Source: JAHOYW01 sp963664605 (GTDB lineage Bacteria > Verrucomicrobiota > Lentisphaeria > Victivallales > Victivallaceae). From it: 64,000 nt of DNA. A program made the position numbers and the translations under genes. Below are positions 18,245 through 27,241 of this stretch, one piece after another (the first letter of the stretch is position 1; each line of letters starts with the position of its first letter). The stretch spans positions 2,108,001 through 2,172,000 of the forward strand of contig OY761536.1 in NCBI GenBank assembly GCA_963664605.1. Direction: 5' to 3'. The notes under the pieces were generated by a model. The model did no database searches. It was not told where the DNA came from and saw only the letters and a program-made list of their open reading frames with translations.

Positions 18245-18630
18245 AAAGGTGTTGAGATTTTATTCCAACACTTTGGGGTGTTGTAATGGGTGTTGATGAA
18301 GTGTTGCAACAGGTGTTGAAGTGTTTTACAACACCCTTTTTAGACATGAAAATGGCACTTTTTAAGTTCAAAAAAGTGTTGAAACAGTGTTATTTTTCAT
18401 CGCAACAGATTTATTTTACATTTGAGAAATGATGGGTGTTGACGGGTGTTGCAACAGAGTGTTGGTGTTAGTTTTTCAATGTTTTCAACACTCTGTATCA
18501 ATATAAAAACGGTACTTTTTAAGTTCAAAACAGCGTTTAAGAAGTGTTGGGATTTTTTGCAACACTTCGGAGTGTTGTAACAGGTGTTGAAAAGGTGTTA
18601 CAACAGCGTTTAAAGTGTTGTAACACCCCT
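18245..18630. repeat. Dense field of GTGTTG/CAACAC repeats
   Basis: About two dozen copies of GTGTTG or GTGTTA-type hexamers, or their complement, crowd into less than 400 bp. Many form larger dyads, for example AGTGTTGTAACA, GTGTTGCAACAG and CAACACTTCGGAGTGTTG. A longer unit containing TACTTTTTAAGTTCAAAA (with one change) recurs at about 18354 and 18512. Spacing is irregular, so it is not a CRISPR array. Iteron-like, centromere-like or multi-operator function are candidates; it lies between the excisionase-like gene and the paired HTH-membrane proteins. Confidence 0.75.
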
Positions 18631-18659
18631 TGTTTGCTATTTTTGTGGTAGCAATTTTG

Positions 18660-19298
18660 CTATGAGTTTTTCTGCCATATAGCCTTTATCTTTCTTGTTA
18701 CCACGCCAATTCCTATCCCCAGAATAAAACCGCCCAAAATGTAGCCGATGACTACAAAATAATGAGGAGATACTGGGTTGTTATAACGCCGACTGTTATA
18801 GCCTACAACCATTGCTAAGGTCAAAGTCAAAATACAACCGCCGGCAATAAAATAAGGATTGCCATTTTTGTGTTTAGCTTCTTTATTCTGGATTATTGTT
18901 TCATGAAGAGTTTCATTGAGTATGGAATATTTTTCAATTCCCTCTTCATATTTAGCTTCCATGCTTGCTAAATTCTTTAGGGATTTTTCCTGAAGAATTG
19001 CGGTTTCCTTTTGTTTAGAATAATTTTTCTCTAATAACAACAATAATTCTTCTGTTGCTTCTTTTGTTTTATCAGGGAATAGCTCTGATTGTTCTTGTTT
19101 AGGTTCAGGAACAACATTCTTAACTTTCACCTGTTCTTGTTGTGCGGCAAAGCGTTTGAAGCTTCTTATTGAAGACTTTGAAAATTTTATTCTGTATTTT
19201 CTGCCAAGGATTTTGGCGATTTCAGAACTATTTTTGCCTTTCTCGTAGAGTTCAAGTATTTCAGTACCGTGCTGTTCATATTTAGATTTTGCGTTCAT
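18660..19298 (-). CDS. HTH - coiled-coil - two-TM protein (paralogue A)
   Basis: I use the ATG at 19298, with GGAG 8 bp upstream; an ATG at 19310 is in frame. The ~212-residue protein starts with a resolvase/terminase-small-subunit-like HTH (HGTEILELYEKGKNSSEIAKIL, then SKSSIRSFKRF). A charged coiled-coil-like region follows (~75-145), then two C-terminal TM segments (FIAGGCILTLTLAMVVGY; YFVVIGYILGGFILGIGIGVV). The order predicts a membrane-tethered DNA-binding protein. It aligns over its full length with the 3' part of the next gene, so the pair arose by duplication. The function is unknown. Confidence 0.6.
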   Translation of the reverse strand: MNAKSKYEQHGTEILELYEKGKNSSEIAKILGRKYRIKFSKSSIRSFKRFAAQQEQVKVKNVVPEPKQEQSELFPDKTKEATEELLLLLEKNYSKQKETAILQEKSLKNLASMEAKYEEGIEKYSILNETLHETIIQNKEAKHKNGNPYFIAGGCILTLTLAMVVGYNSRRYNNPVSPHYFVVIGYILGGFILGIGIGVVTRKIKAIWQKNS

Positions 19299-19358
19299 TT
19301 TTATCTCCATTTAAGACCCAAGACTGCCCAATTTGAGGGCAGTCGAGGGATATTTTAA

Positions 19359-20303
19359 TTATGATTTTTTATTTAATATTAAGCCAAGCCCTAAACCTAG
19401 AAGTATAGCTAAGCCAGCGTTTTTCAGAAGTGAAATATAAAGAAAAGACATATCTTCGCCGGGGTGGCTATAGTGATAGCCTATAATCATTGCAATCGCC
19501 AGCACCATAAAGGATAATCCGCCAAACAGCATATATTTAATTTTGTTCCTCCTGTTTCTTTCCTGAAGAGCTTCTATAGCTTTACCAAACTCCTCATTTA
19601 TGGCGGAGAAAATCACAAAAGTATTGTGAAGCTCTTTTGTGAGCCGGGAAAAACTTTTGATTTGCGCTTCTATTAAAGCTTTACCTGATTCTTTCATCTT
19701 TTTTGCCTCCAAGTTTTTTTGTTTGTCAATACCTTTTTTCTGCATTGAATTTTCTTTATTGTGGATTCTCTCCTGATTCTCAGAAAACATTTTAGTCTGT
19801 TCGTTCTCATTTTGTTTACCCTTATATCTTTTTATTGCTCCGCGCACGTAGGATTCTGTAAGTCCTAAGTTGCTAAACCTTGTGTTAAAGATTTCCACTA
19901 TTTCAGTGGGACTTTTACCGTTGGAATACATTTCGAGCATTTCTTTTTCGTATCTTGTGCATTTATATTTAGACATTTGAAGCCTCCTTTTAATTTTATG
20001 TAATTTGTTTGATTTTACTGTATTCTTTGGATTCAATTCAACTAAATTTATGTTAAGTGGCGGCGACCTGCTTACCGGACTGACAAAGTTTTTACACCTG
20101 CAAAGCTTTCCCTTTTCTGTTATTAATTGGGTAAACTTATCATCGATTTTTTTGTTGAGCTTGAAATGTGAAATAATGTTATCAAGCTCGCATTCATTGT
20201 TGTATTCTGTTGCATCATCTTTAAGTTTTGCGCAACTGTAACAATTATTTACCAGCCAGTCCATGAACTCTTCGCTGTCAGGAAAAATTTCATTTAATGT
20301 CAT
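19359..20303 (-). CDS. Cys-rich N-domain fused in frame to HTH - coiled-coil - two-TM protein (paralogue B)
   Basis: One open frame of 314 codons. Residues 1-~75 form a small domain with C21xxC24, C38 and C68xC70, possibly metal-binding. From M110 onward the sequence parallels paralogue A: SKYKCTRYEKEMLEMYSNGKSPTEIVEIF HTH, coiled coil, then two TM segments (YMLFGGLSFMVLAIAMIIGY; GLAILLGLGLGLIL). A strong internal AAGGAGG lies 6 bp before that ATG (19976), so a 205-residue product is likely made separately. The upstream ATG has its own CAGGAG. It could be two genes that lost a stop between them, or a true two-product gene. Confidence 0.6.
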   Translation of the reverse strand: MTLNEIFPDSEEFMDWLVNNCYSCAKLKDDATEYNNECELDNIISHFKLNKKIDDKFTQLITEKGKLCRCKNFVSPVSRSPPLNINLVELNPKNTVKSNKLHKIKRRLQMSKYKCTRYEKEMLEMYSNGKSPTEIVEIFNTRFSNLGLTESYVRGAIKRYKGKQNENEQTKMFSENQERIHNKENSMQKKGIDKQKNLEAKKMKESGKALIEAQIKSFSRLTKELHNTFVIFSAINEEFGKAIEALQERNRRNKIKYMLFGGLSFMVLAIAMIIGYHYSHPGEDMSFLYISLLKNAGLAILLGLGLGLILNKKS

Positions 20304-20342
20304 TTTGTTTGACTCCTGTTTTTTATTATTTTATTCAGAATA

Positions 20343-20485
20343 TTAATCACCGAGGAACCAGTCTAAATTCAGAAATTCTAAAAGATTTATTAATAAAAAT
20401 GCAATAAGAACCGCAAAAAAAAAAGTGCTGAAATCCCTAATAGGTCAATTGCTGTTTTTATCTTTTTATCATGGTAGCTTTTCAT
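20343..20485 (-). pseudogene. Small single-TM ORF interrupted at a 10-base homopolymer
   Basis: From the ATG at 20485 (GGGA upstream) the frame reads MKSYHDKKIKTAIDLLGISALFF, reaches a run of ten A (plus strand 20415-20424) and ends prematurely. If the run were 8 or 11 bases, it would continue as AVLIAFLLINLLEFLNLDWFLGD to a stop at 20343, giving a ~48-residue membrane peptide. Phase variation, polymerase slippage, decay or sequencing error are all possible. Confidence 0.45.
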
Positions 20486-20517
20486 GTTATTCCCTTTGGT
20501 CGGTTGAGTTACATAAT

Positions 20518-20554
20518 CAAGCTACGAAAAGTAATTGACACTTTTCGTAGCTTG
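20518..20554 (-). terminator. 15-bp perfect hairpin after the DapA-family gene
   Basis: CAAGCTACGAAAAGT (20518-20532) and ACTTTTCGTAGCTTG (20540-20554) are perfectly complementary with a 7-nt loop, 15 bp past the stop of the minus-strand gene. There is no T tract, so it may be a processing or stability hairpin rather than a classical terminator. Confidence 0.55.
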
Positions 20555-20569
20555 GTGTATGTATGAGTT

Positions 20570-21520
20570 TTAATCTTCAGCTTGTGGTTCAATTTCCGGC
20601 AATAAAAACTCTTTTTCCTGCTCGACGACTTCCTTTATTGTAGCGATGAACTCTTCGCTGATTGGATAATTATAAAGGTTTTTAGCGGTGCTAAAAATCC
20701 CCAGCGCAACCATCATTTGCTTTTGCCCAATCAGGAAATGTTCAAAATCCAAACCGAAGACATCAATCAGCAATGAATTCATATAATCCTGTAGTTCTTG
20801 GGCAGGTTTTATTCTGCCAGTCTGAACAAACTCCAGAATTTCACCAGCGATAAGGCCGGTAAAACACGCACTGCTTAGCAAAAATCCCTTATAGCCAAGT
20901 TCCCCATATGATACACAACTGAGTTCATTTCCAGTAAAAACAGACAATTTATTGTTGCGTTGTTCAGCAGCATCAAGAAGCATATCAATTTTGTCCAGAT
21001 CATTAGAACAGTCATTCAGTAAAATGACTTTCGGATGCATAATGAGTTCCTTAAAAAGCTCGACTTCATTCTGCCGAGATGGATATCTATTGATATGGCT
21101 GATACTGATTGGCAGGGAACTTTTTTCAAGTACCGATAAATACAATTCCCGTAGATATTCCAATCCGACATCAACTGGAGTAAACGGAAAACCAATCATC
21201 GCAATATCAATACCACAATCTTGCGCCACTTTGATATTTTCAAGCATCATTTCAGCGGAACTATCCATAATCATCATCGCCAAGAGCATACGACCACGAT
21301 TGTATTTAACAACTTCAACAGCTAATTCCTTTTTCATAGAATCAGTCATCAAATGCCCCTCTCCGCTAATGCCAGCAATCAACAAACCTTTAATTCCAAG
21401 CCTCACATGATGTTCTACCAGATGCAAAACAGATTCCACATCCAACTTTAAATCATCAGTAAAAGGAGTAGGCATCGCCGACCACACGCCAGCAACATTT
21501 TTTTGTTTTATTTGTTTCAT
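20570..21520 (-). CDS. DapA/NanA-superfamily protein lacking the Schiff-base lysine
   Basis: The 316-residue protein follows the class I aldolase fold of dihydrodipicolinate synthase and N-acetylneuraminate lyase: AMPTPFTDDLKLD start, GISGEGHLMTD in place of GTTGE, GFPFTPVDVG, and LPISISHINRYPSR aligned to the LPxxLYNxPSR block. At the position of the catalytic lysine (normally GIK-E/D) it has LLND, so the Lys is Asn169, and the usual YN pair is altered. Normal Schiff-base aldolase chemistry is therefore not expected. It lies in the island downstream of the cargo operon, separated from the GH20 gene by a strong terminator. A substrate-binding or redesigned role is inference. Confidence 0.8.
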   Translation of the reverse strand: MKQIKQKNVAGVWSAMPTPFTDDLKLDVESVLHLVEHHVRLGIKGLLIAGISGEGHLMTDSMKKELAVEVVKYNRGRMLLAMMIMDSSAEMMLENIKVAQDCGIDIAMIGFPFTPVDVGLEYLRELYLSVLEKSSLPISISHINRYPSRQNEVELFKELIMHPKVILLNDCSNDLDKIDMLLDAAEQRNNKLSVFTGNELSCVSYGELGYKGFLLSSACFTGLIAGEILEFVQTGRIKPAQELQDYMNSLLIDVFGLDFEHFLIGQKQMMVALGIFSTAKNLYNYPISEEFIATIKEVVEQEKEFLLPEIEPQAED

Positions 21521-21582
21521 AATCGTTCCTTTTTTATAGATTAGGCGAATTCACAGAATGCACGGTTCACCTTTACCGTTCT

Positions 21583-21969
21583 TTATTTTCCCATAGGCAT
21601 CCCTCCTGATTTGTATTTCTTTATTATTTCTTTGACTTCTTCCAATAAATCCTCTGCATATTCGCGTATGTGCATGAGTTCTTCAGAATCAAAATCATCC
21701 TGCGTTGCTATGACTTGATAAATCACATTTTGAATAGCTGATGCCAATATCCTGACATGTCGCAGTCTTGGAAATTCGGGAATTGAGTCCAGTGTTTGCG
21801 TCAAATGTTCCCGTGCCATTTGAGCCACATAGCAAAAGCGCACCCGGCGTGACTTGCGGAGGTCTTTTTTAATTTTTTCGCCACCGGATTTTAAAATTTC
21901 AATAATTTCCAGATATACAGGATTGGCAGTTTGTATTTTTTCTTCGATGTTGCTGTTTACTTTTTCCAT
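21583..21969 (-). CDS. Hypothetical all-helical protein
   Basis: A 128-residue, highly charged and probably all-alpha protein: YLEIIEILKSGGEKIKKDLRK, RFCYVAQMAREHLTQTL, VRILASAIQNVIYQVI, ELMHIREYAEDLLEEVKEII. No domain is recognised; four to five amphipathic helices suggest a helical bundle. It has no signal peptide or TM segment. GGAGAA precedes the ATG. It lies 62 bp upstream of the DapA-family gene on the same strand and may be co-transcribed with it. Confidence 0.6.
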   Translation of the reverse strand: MEKVNSNIEEKIQTANPVYLEIIEILKSGGEKIKKDLRKSRRVRFCYVAQMAREHLTQTLDSIPEFPRLRHVRILASAIQNVIYQVIATQDDFDSEELMHIREYAEDLLEEVKEIIKKYKSGGMPMGK

Positions 21970-22030
21970 TTTTGCAATTTTCTCCTTTTCTTGATTGGAT
22001 TAAGCCCATGGCGAAGCCCATCGCAAAGCA

Positions 22031-22102
22031 AAAAAATGCAAAAAAAAAGAGGCACGCCGGTATAAACGGTGTAAAAACACCATTTATACCGGCGTGCCTC
22101 TT
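22031..22102 (-). terminator. Long hairpin terminator behind the GH20 gene
   Basis: A 26-bp inverted repeat with one mismatch (22047-22072 with 22077-22102; core GAGGCACGCCGGTATAAA) and an AAAA loop. On the minus strand it is followed by long T runs (plus-strand A runs at 22031-22048). It ends the leftward cargo operon about 150 bp past the GH20 stop. Nothing else is seen between it and 22250. Confidence 0.85.
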
Positions 22103-22249
22103 AAGAAGAATTAAGCTTTATTCAAACCATATTGCTTCGTTAACAAACTACGCCAACTTACCATATCGATCCTCATTACAAGGCCATATGACACGTCGTT
22201 TTAATTGTCTGATTGTTTAATTATCTATTTTTTTATCTCCGTATTATAT

Positions 22250-24136
22250 TTACATTACGTATTTTTTGATTAAGCTATATTCTACAGAATGTATTTTTTC
22301 TGCAACTTTGCGGTTTTTGAATGCTTTTAGAGTATTTTTTTCTCCTATAAAACTCCATTTGCAGTCATTGTCTATTACATGCTCTGGATTCACAATTTTA
22401 CCTATAGCTGAAGTTACACTAGCAGGAATGTAATGGCCTGTATCGGTAAATATTTCGAAAAACGCTAATCCTTGTCCTCCGTAACCACACGCTTCAAGTT
22501 TAAATGCTTTTGGTAGAATGGAAAGTGGAAGTAAAAAGATTTTTGTAAAAAAAGCGCTCTCGCCACTAGAATTTTTGCAGCATCCAGCGAATATCTTATG
22601 CCAGCTGTTAGAGTATTTTAATGATATAATACAATATTCTGCTGAGAAACCATCCGGTAAACAGAAACGAATTCGCATTATACTATTATTTTTTGCTTTT
22701 TCTGGCAAGGATTTTATTAGTTCAAGATAGTTTTTATAAAGATTTGCGATATTGCATGGCTCAATTGATTTGCGATATTTTTTCCACTTTAGTACACGTT
22801 CTTCACCAAATTCTTTGACATTCTGGTAAATTTTTTCAATTTCTAGTTCAGCCTTTGTTGTGTTTTTCATTGAATCAAACAAAGCCAGGGTGGTTTTCTG
22901 TAAACGATATTTCAAGATATCATAAAAACAAGCATCAATAATATCGCTGAGAATTACTTCCCCTGATTCATATTTAATTTCGGGGAAAATATTTTCCAAG
23001 TTTGATTTTAACAACTTTAACACTTCAAATTCAAAGAAATTATATCCTGAATAATTGGATGTTAAAAGTGTCGCCAAAGAAAGAGGCAATTCATTATTAA
23101 GTTTTTTTTCTGTGCTGAGTCGCAATGTCAGAAGCAGCTTTTCACTGCGGGAACCAAATAGGTTTTCCATGGCGTCGGCAAATAATTCTTCTTCAGTTTT
23201 ATTTGCCTGATTACTCCATAAACGTCCGGCATAAGCTATTGTCGGCATGGATTTATATAAAAAACAAGTTTTTTTTTCCCAGGTTGTTATCAGTCCGCCA
23301 AGCGGCTTGAAGTTTTCAGCATACTCTGTAAAAGTACGTACATTTGAAGAAGAAAAGTCAGATGGAGCAATGATATATTCAAATCCAAGCTGGTCATACT
23401 CTGTTAAGACATGTTCTGCTTTTAGATTCGAAAAATGCCCTTTATAGTGTTGAACATCATTAGCATATTGCCAGTTAACCATTATTACGTCGCGTGGAAC
23501 TTCCGTCAGGATATCGTGATAATATTCGAACATGTCATCCCACATCATGACACGTTTACCTAGTCCGGTAAGTATTTTATGGAATCGTAATAAATTATCA
23601 AGATATAATCGTTGCTCACCGATAAAATCAACGGCCTGTGTTTTGCATTTATCACAATATCCAACGTCCCAAACTTCGTCCAATCCGATATGGAAATACT
23701 CTGACTGAAAAATACCGCTAATTTCTTTCAAATATTTTTCAAAAAAACTATATGTAGCTTCTTGTGATGGGCAGAAATTAAGTTTGTGATTCGACCAAAA
23801 ACGACCATTCTTGCCATCCCGTAATTCAGCGGTTTTCGCCAACTCCTGATGTTTCAGAAACAATTCAGCGTGACCATGCAGTGAAATGCCAGGCACAACA
23901 TCAACCCCTTTTAAGCTTGCATATTCAAGCAATTCGCGCATCTGTTCTGTGGTATAGCATTCGTTATCTGCTGGATACGGAAATGATTCAGTTCGCACTC
24001 TTCCCTCAAGGTACAAAAATAAGACATTGAAGCCATTTGCTGCAATCATATCGGTAAATTGCTTGATAAATTCTATGGTTTCAATCTGACGAGCTAAGTC
24101 CAACTGTGCTCCTCGAAATCGGAAATTATTTTGCAT
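22250..24136 (-). CDS. GH20-like beta-N-acetylhexosaminidase, cytoplasmic
   Basis: A 628-residue protein without a signal peptide. The N-terminal ~400 residues form a GH20-type barrel: FRGAQLDLARQ, GFNVLFLYLEGR, GVDVVPGISLHGHAE, NFCPSQEATY and YFHIGLDEVWDVG, which carries the paired catalytic D153-E154 of substrate-assisted hexosaminidases. CDKCK follows at 161-165. The C-terminal ~230 residues are unassigned, with a beta-rich end. It probably releases terminal GlcNAc or GalNAc from imported oligosaccharides. It is the last cargo gene of the island, behind the DUF4838 protein, and its own terminator follows. Confidence 0.82.
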   Translation of the reverse strand: MQNNFRFRGAQLDLARQIETIEFIKQFTDMIAANGFNVLFLYLEGRVRTESFPYPADNECYTTEQMRELLEYASLKGVDVVPGISLHGHAELFLKHQELAKTAELRDGKNGRFWSNHKLNFCPSQEATYSFFEKYLKEISGIFQSEYFHIGLDEVWDVGYCDKCKTQAVDFIGEQRLYLDNLLRFHKILTGLGKRVMMWDDMFEYYHDILTEVPRDVIMVNWQYANDVQHYKGHFSNLKAEHVLTEYDQLGFEYIIAPSDFSSSNVRTFTEYAENFKPLGGLITTWEKKTCFLYKSMPTIAYAGRLWSNQANKTEEELFADAMENLFGSRSEKLLLTLRLSTEKKLNNELPLSLATLLTSNYSGYNFFEFEVLKLLKSNLENIFPEIKYESGEVILSDIIDACFYDILKYRLQKTTLALFDSMKNTTKAELEIEKIYQNVKEFGEERVLKWKKYRKSIEPCNIANLYKNYLELIKSLPEKAKNNSIMRIRFCLPDGFSAEYCIISLKYSNSWHKIFAGCCKNSSGESAFFTKIFLLPLSILPKAFKLEACGYGGQGLAFFEIFTDTGHYIPASVTSAIGKIVNPEHVIDNDCKWSFIGEKNTLKAFKNRKVAEKIHSVEYSLIKKYVM

Positions 24137-24250
24137 TTATAAAATATCCTTTAAAATCAAATTCATTTTAAAAAGGTGAATTGTTATGACTAGCAAAAGG
24201 ATGCAATACATTAAAATATGATATTTGCTATCCTTACACCCAATACTACA

Positions 24251-27172
24251 CTAATTATCTTTTATGTTCTTAAGACTAATCTCGCCAACCCAAGCTTCTC
24301 CAACGCCTTCTGTGGCAAGAAAAAATACCATCATTGAATGTGCCGTGTATGGAGTTTCGATAATCCATGAAGATTTAAACCATTTTTTGCCTGGCAAAAC
24401 TCCAATATATTGCTGACGTTTGCGAATTCTCTTGCCATTTTTGTCATAAAACCATATACATACCCAAGGAATTAAATAAGATTCTTTATCTTTACTGCAC
24501 TTAAACTTTGCCCGTATTGAAAGCATATATTGAGCAGAACCTTTAATCTTAATGTTTTGTTCAAGGGAAAGACATGGCCGCGGCATATATTGCAAACAAT
24601 TTTTAATTCCTGCAAAATAATAAACATTTCCTTCGCCTTTCCCTTTTCCAGAAATAATACAGCTTTTACTAACTGCTCTTTTGGTCGCCCAGGACCCAGC
24701 AATCCAGCCACTTGCTTTTTCTCTACCTGCGGAGAGCAATTTAAAATTTGCGTTTTTGATTAATTCAGGCTCATTTTGCAAATAGAATCTTGCCTTGTAG
24801 GCTGTTTCTAAAACATCATAGAATTCAGGATATTTCTCTTTTACACGTTGAAAAAATTGTGTTGCTAAATTTTCCAGCTTAAATTGATAGAACGAATCCA
24901 ATATCGGTGCTGCAATATTTTCCACTTTAAAACTAATGCCGCCGCGAGGTAGTACTGCAGCTCCTCTAATGCGAGCGAAATCATCTTTATTCAATGAGGA
25001 ATTGCTTTTATAAAACATCTTTAATTGCTTTATAGCTTTAAAGAGGACTTCAATGTCAGGAGTTTTTGTTACTCCAGCATCAGCTATTTCAAGTTCATAT
25101 TTCATCAGTTTCGAAATAGCGGAAGTAACAGCAATATTCATAAGAAATTTATCGCATAGAAATTTACCTTTAGGATTTAAACATTTCAGTTTGGCTTTTT
25201 TTAATAATCTAATAAGCTCATCACATATTTCTGGAGGGAAAACAATAAACTGAGCTCCACCTGCAACTGAAGTATAAGGACCAATAATGCCAGGCTGATG
25301 ATTCCAACGTTCAGCACAAAGTTTGAAAAATTGCATAATTTCAGGGGCTCCGGCATCGAACATATTAGTACAAAATTCTTCAATAAGTTTATTTGAGCGC
25401 ACTGCTGGATTCCAAAGTTTTTGCGCTAAAATATAATATTTAAACCCATCACGTCCCCAAGCCTGATAAGTTTCACTATACCAAGTTTTTACATTCAAAG
25501 GACTTAAGGAATCTATATAATTTTCGATAATTTCTGGCCAAAATGCTGGAATTGCATAGTTATGTCCGTATAAATATGCCCATAGTCCAACTAGTTTAGA
25601 ATTAGCGGCAAGCTTTTTGATTAACTGTAAATCTTGACGATTTGTTTTACTAAAATTTCCATCGACATTGGTACACAAAATAGGAGCAACCTGAGGATGT
25701 ATTTTAAAATCACCGGGATTACGTGTCCAATGATAGGCTAAAGTACCTAAATATTTATCTTTATATTTTTCAGGCATACTCTCAGCAACTTTATTCATAA
25801 ATGAAAACAATTGTCGTGCCCGACTGTTAAAACCCTGTTTATTTATAAATGGTTTTCCATTGAGCTTTTGACACTTCTCACATAAACAATATCCATTACC
25901 ATCATTAGGACCTAGTGAAAAAATTATTTCATCGGGATTTTTATCAAAATATTTGACAGCGGCATCTCGACATATTCTCACCACTTCCGGGTTTGACATA
26001 CATGGCTGCCAACCTTGAGCATTTGGACGCATTGGAGCAGAACGCTTTCCGTCTTTCATGGGAAAATATTCTGGATGTGTCGCAAAATATTTTTTAGGTG
26101 GTAAAATTTTATAAAATGCATGGGTAATCATAATGTTATTTGCTAGTCTATTATGCCGTAACCATTGCATGTCCATTTCTCGGGCAGCTTCTCCTAACAA
26201 ATTAAGATTCCAAAAAGTTGGAGCGCTAAACATTCGTGAAATAAATCGTGGAACGCTTAACCGGTTTAATTTTTCAGGTAAAATAAGTTGGTTTTGTTTT
26301 GGGACATATGTGCCATTATCTCCAGGCAAATACCAGCGCACACCGCAATAATCTTGCAAAAATGTATAAACACCAAACTCGGTCCCCTGTGAGGTTTGTC
26401 CGGCAATAAAGATATTGCCTTGTTCATCGCGCTTTATCCATGCACCATCTTTACCACATTTTTTTAAATCAAGGATTGTTTTTATTTTGGAATTCACCCC
26501 AACATAAATACGCTTCATTTTGGGATAGTGTACAGCTTTAGTTGAATTAACAATTCGAGGAGCAAATCCTGTTATCATATCAATATATTTTTGTAATTCC
26601 ATAGCGGCTCGTTTGATTTTTTTGTCAGGTTTTGTAGGAATAACAATTATCTGCGTTTTGCTTACTTTATTGATTTTATAGGTATTTTGTATTTTATCAG
26701 AGTATGATAATTCGACTTGTTTCAAAATTACAGCTCCTTTACGGTTTGAGCGGAACAGAATAAGTAAATAGAGACCTTTCTGAGTTGGTGTGAATTCAAA
26801 TTTAACATTTTTAAATGTATTTGTTGATAATTTTCGGTTCCATCCCAAAGTTTTAACTTTTTTCCATTTTTTTTGTTTATTTCGCAAATAAATAATCGCA
26901 CCCAATCGCCCTACACCTACTTTACCTGCAGTAGCAACACAAGAAACTGTAATAGCTTTAGAGTCGAGTTGCAAAATCATATCACACAATTTATATTCTT
27001 TGTTGGTAGATAGACACTTAGTATTCTTGAAATTAACAACTTCAGATCGACCTTGAGAAAATCCGGATATTTTTCCCTTGTCAAATTCTATTAATGTTGG
27101 AATTTTTACTGCACCACTGAGACTAGATAAGTTTAAAATTAATATTGTTAACAAACAAATGAACTTTTTCAT
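24251..27172 (-). CDS. Secreted DUF4838 protein (putative glycosidase)
   Basis: I start at the ATG at 27172 (AGGAAA upstream), giving a 973-residue protein with a signal peptide (MKKFICLLTILILNLSSLSGA). An N-terminal beta-sandwich (~20-160) precedes an alpha/beta segment typical of GH20/GH84/GH67 N-domains (RAAMELQKYIDMITGFAPRIV ... IYVGVNS; FGVYTFLQDYCGVRWYLPG). The DUF4838 barrel follows (FSLGPNDGNGYCLCEKCQKLNG, NVDGNFS, TWYSETYQAWGRDGFKYYIL). A C-terminal beta-sandwich (~830-970) resembles CBM4/9. DUF4838 proteins are frequent in polysaccharide-degrading PVC and Bacteroidota species; activity is rarely proven. It lies between pseudopilin and GH20 in the island's operon. Confidence 0.8.
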   Translation of the reverse strand: MKKFICLLTILILNLSSLSGAVKIPTLIEFDKGKISGFSQGRSEVVNFKNTKCLSTNKEYKLCDMILQLDSKAITVSCVATAGKVGVGRLGAIIYLRNKQKKWKKVKTLGWNRKLSTNTFKNVKFEFTPTQKGLYLLILFRSNRKGAVILKQVELSYSDKIQNTYKINKVSKTQIIVIPTKPDKKIKRAAMELQKYIDMITGFAPRIVNSTKAVHYPKMKRIYVGVNSKIKTILDLKKCGKDGAWIKRDEQGNIFIAGQTSQGTEFGVYTFLQDYCGVRWYLPGDNGTYVPKQNQLILPEKLNRLSVPRFISRMFSAPTFWNLNLLGEAAREMDMQWLRHNRLANNIMITHAFYKILPPKKYFATHPEYFPMKDGKRSAPMRPNAQGWQPCMSNPEVVRICRDAAVKYFDKNPDEIIFSLGPNDGNGYCLCEKCQKLNGKPFINKQGFNSRARQLFSFMNKVAESMPEKYKDKYLGTLAYHWTRNPGDFKIHPQVAPILCTNVDGNFSKTNRQDLQLIKKLAANSKLVGLWAYLYGHNYAIPAFWPEIIENYIDSLSPLNVKTWYSETYQAWGRDGFKYYILAQKLWNPAVRSNKLIEEFCTNMFDAGAPEIMQFFKLCAERWNHQPGIIGPYTSVAGGAQFIVFPPEICDELIRLLKKAKLKCLNPKGKFLCDKFLMNIAVTSAISKLMKYELEIADAGVTKTPDIEVLFKAIKQLKMFYKSNSSLNKDDFARIRGAAVLPRGGISFKVENIAAPILDSFYQFKLENLATQFFQRVKEKYPEFYDVLETAYKARFYLQNEPELIKNANFKLLSAGREKASGWIAGSWATKRAVSKSCIISGKGKGEGNVYYFAGIKNCLQYMPRPCLSLEQNIKIKGSAQYMLSIRAKFKCSKDKESYLIPWVCIWFYDKNGKRIRKRQQYIGVLPGKKWFKSSWIIETPYTAHSMMVFFLATEGVGEAWVGEISLKNIKDN

Positions 27173-27241
27173 GAATGAATTTCCTAATTTTTCTAATTGT
27201 TTTTTGAGTTTATAAGTCAAAGTATTAAAAATGCTAAACTA

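Noticed and set aside
18245..18630. CRISPR array
   Set aside because: The repeated unit is only 6-10 bp, occurs in both orientations with irregular spacing, and no cas gene is present.
20570..21520. Dihydrodipicolinate synthase (dapA) or sialic acid lyase (nanA)
   Set aside because: The Schiff-base lysine is replaced by Asn and the YN motif is altered, so neither activity can be claimed.
22047..22102. Terminal inverted repeats of an insertion sequence
   Set aside because: The two arms are only four bases apart and followed by a T run on the minus strand, so this is a hairpin terminator and there is no transposase.
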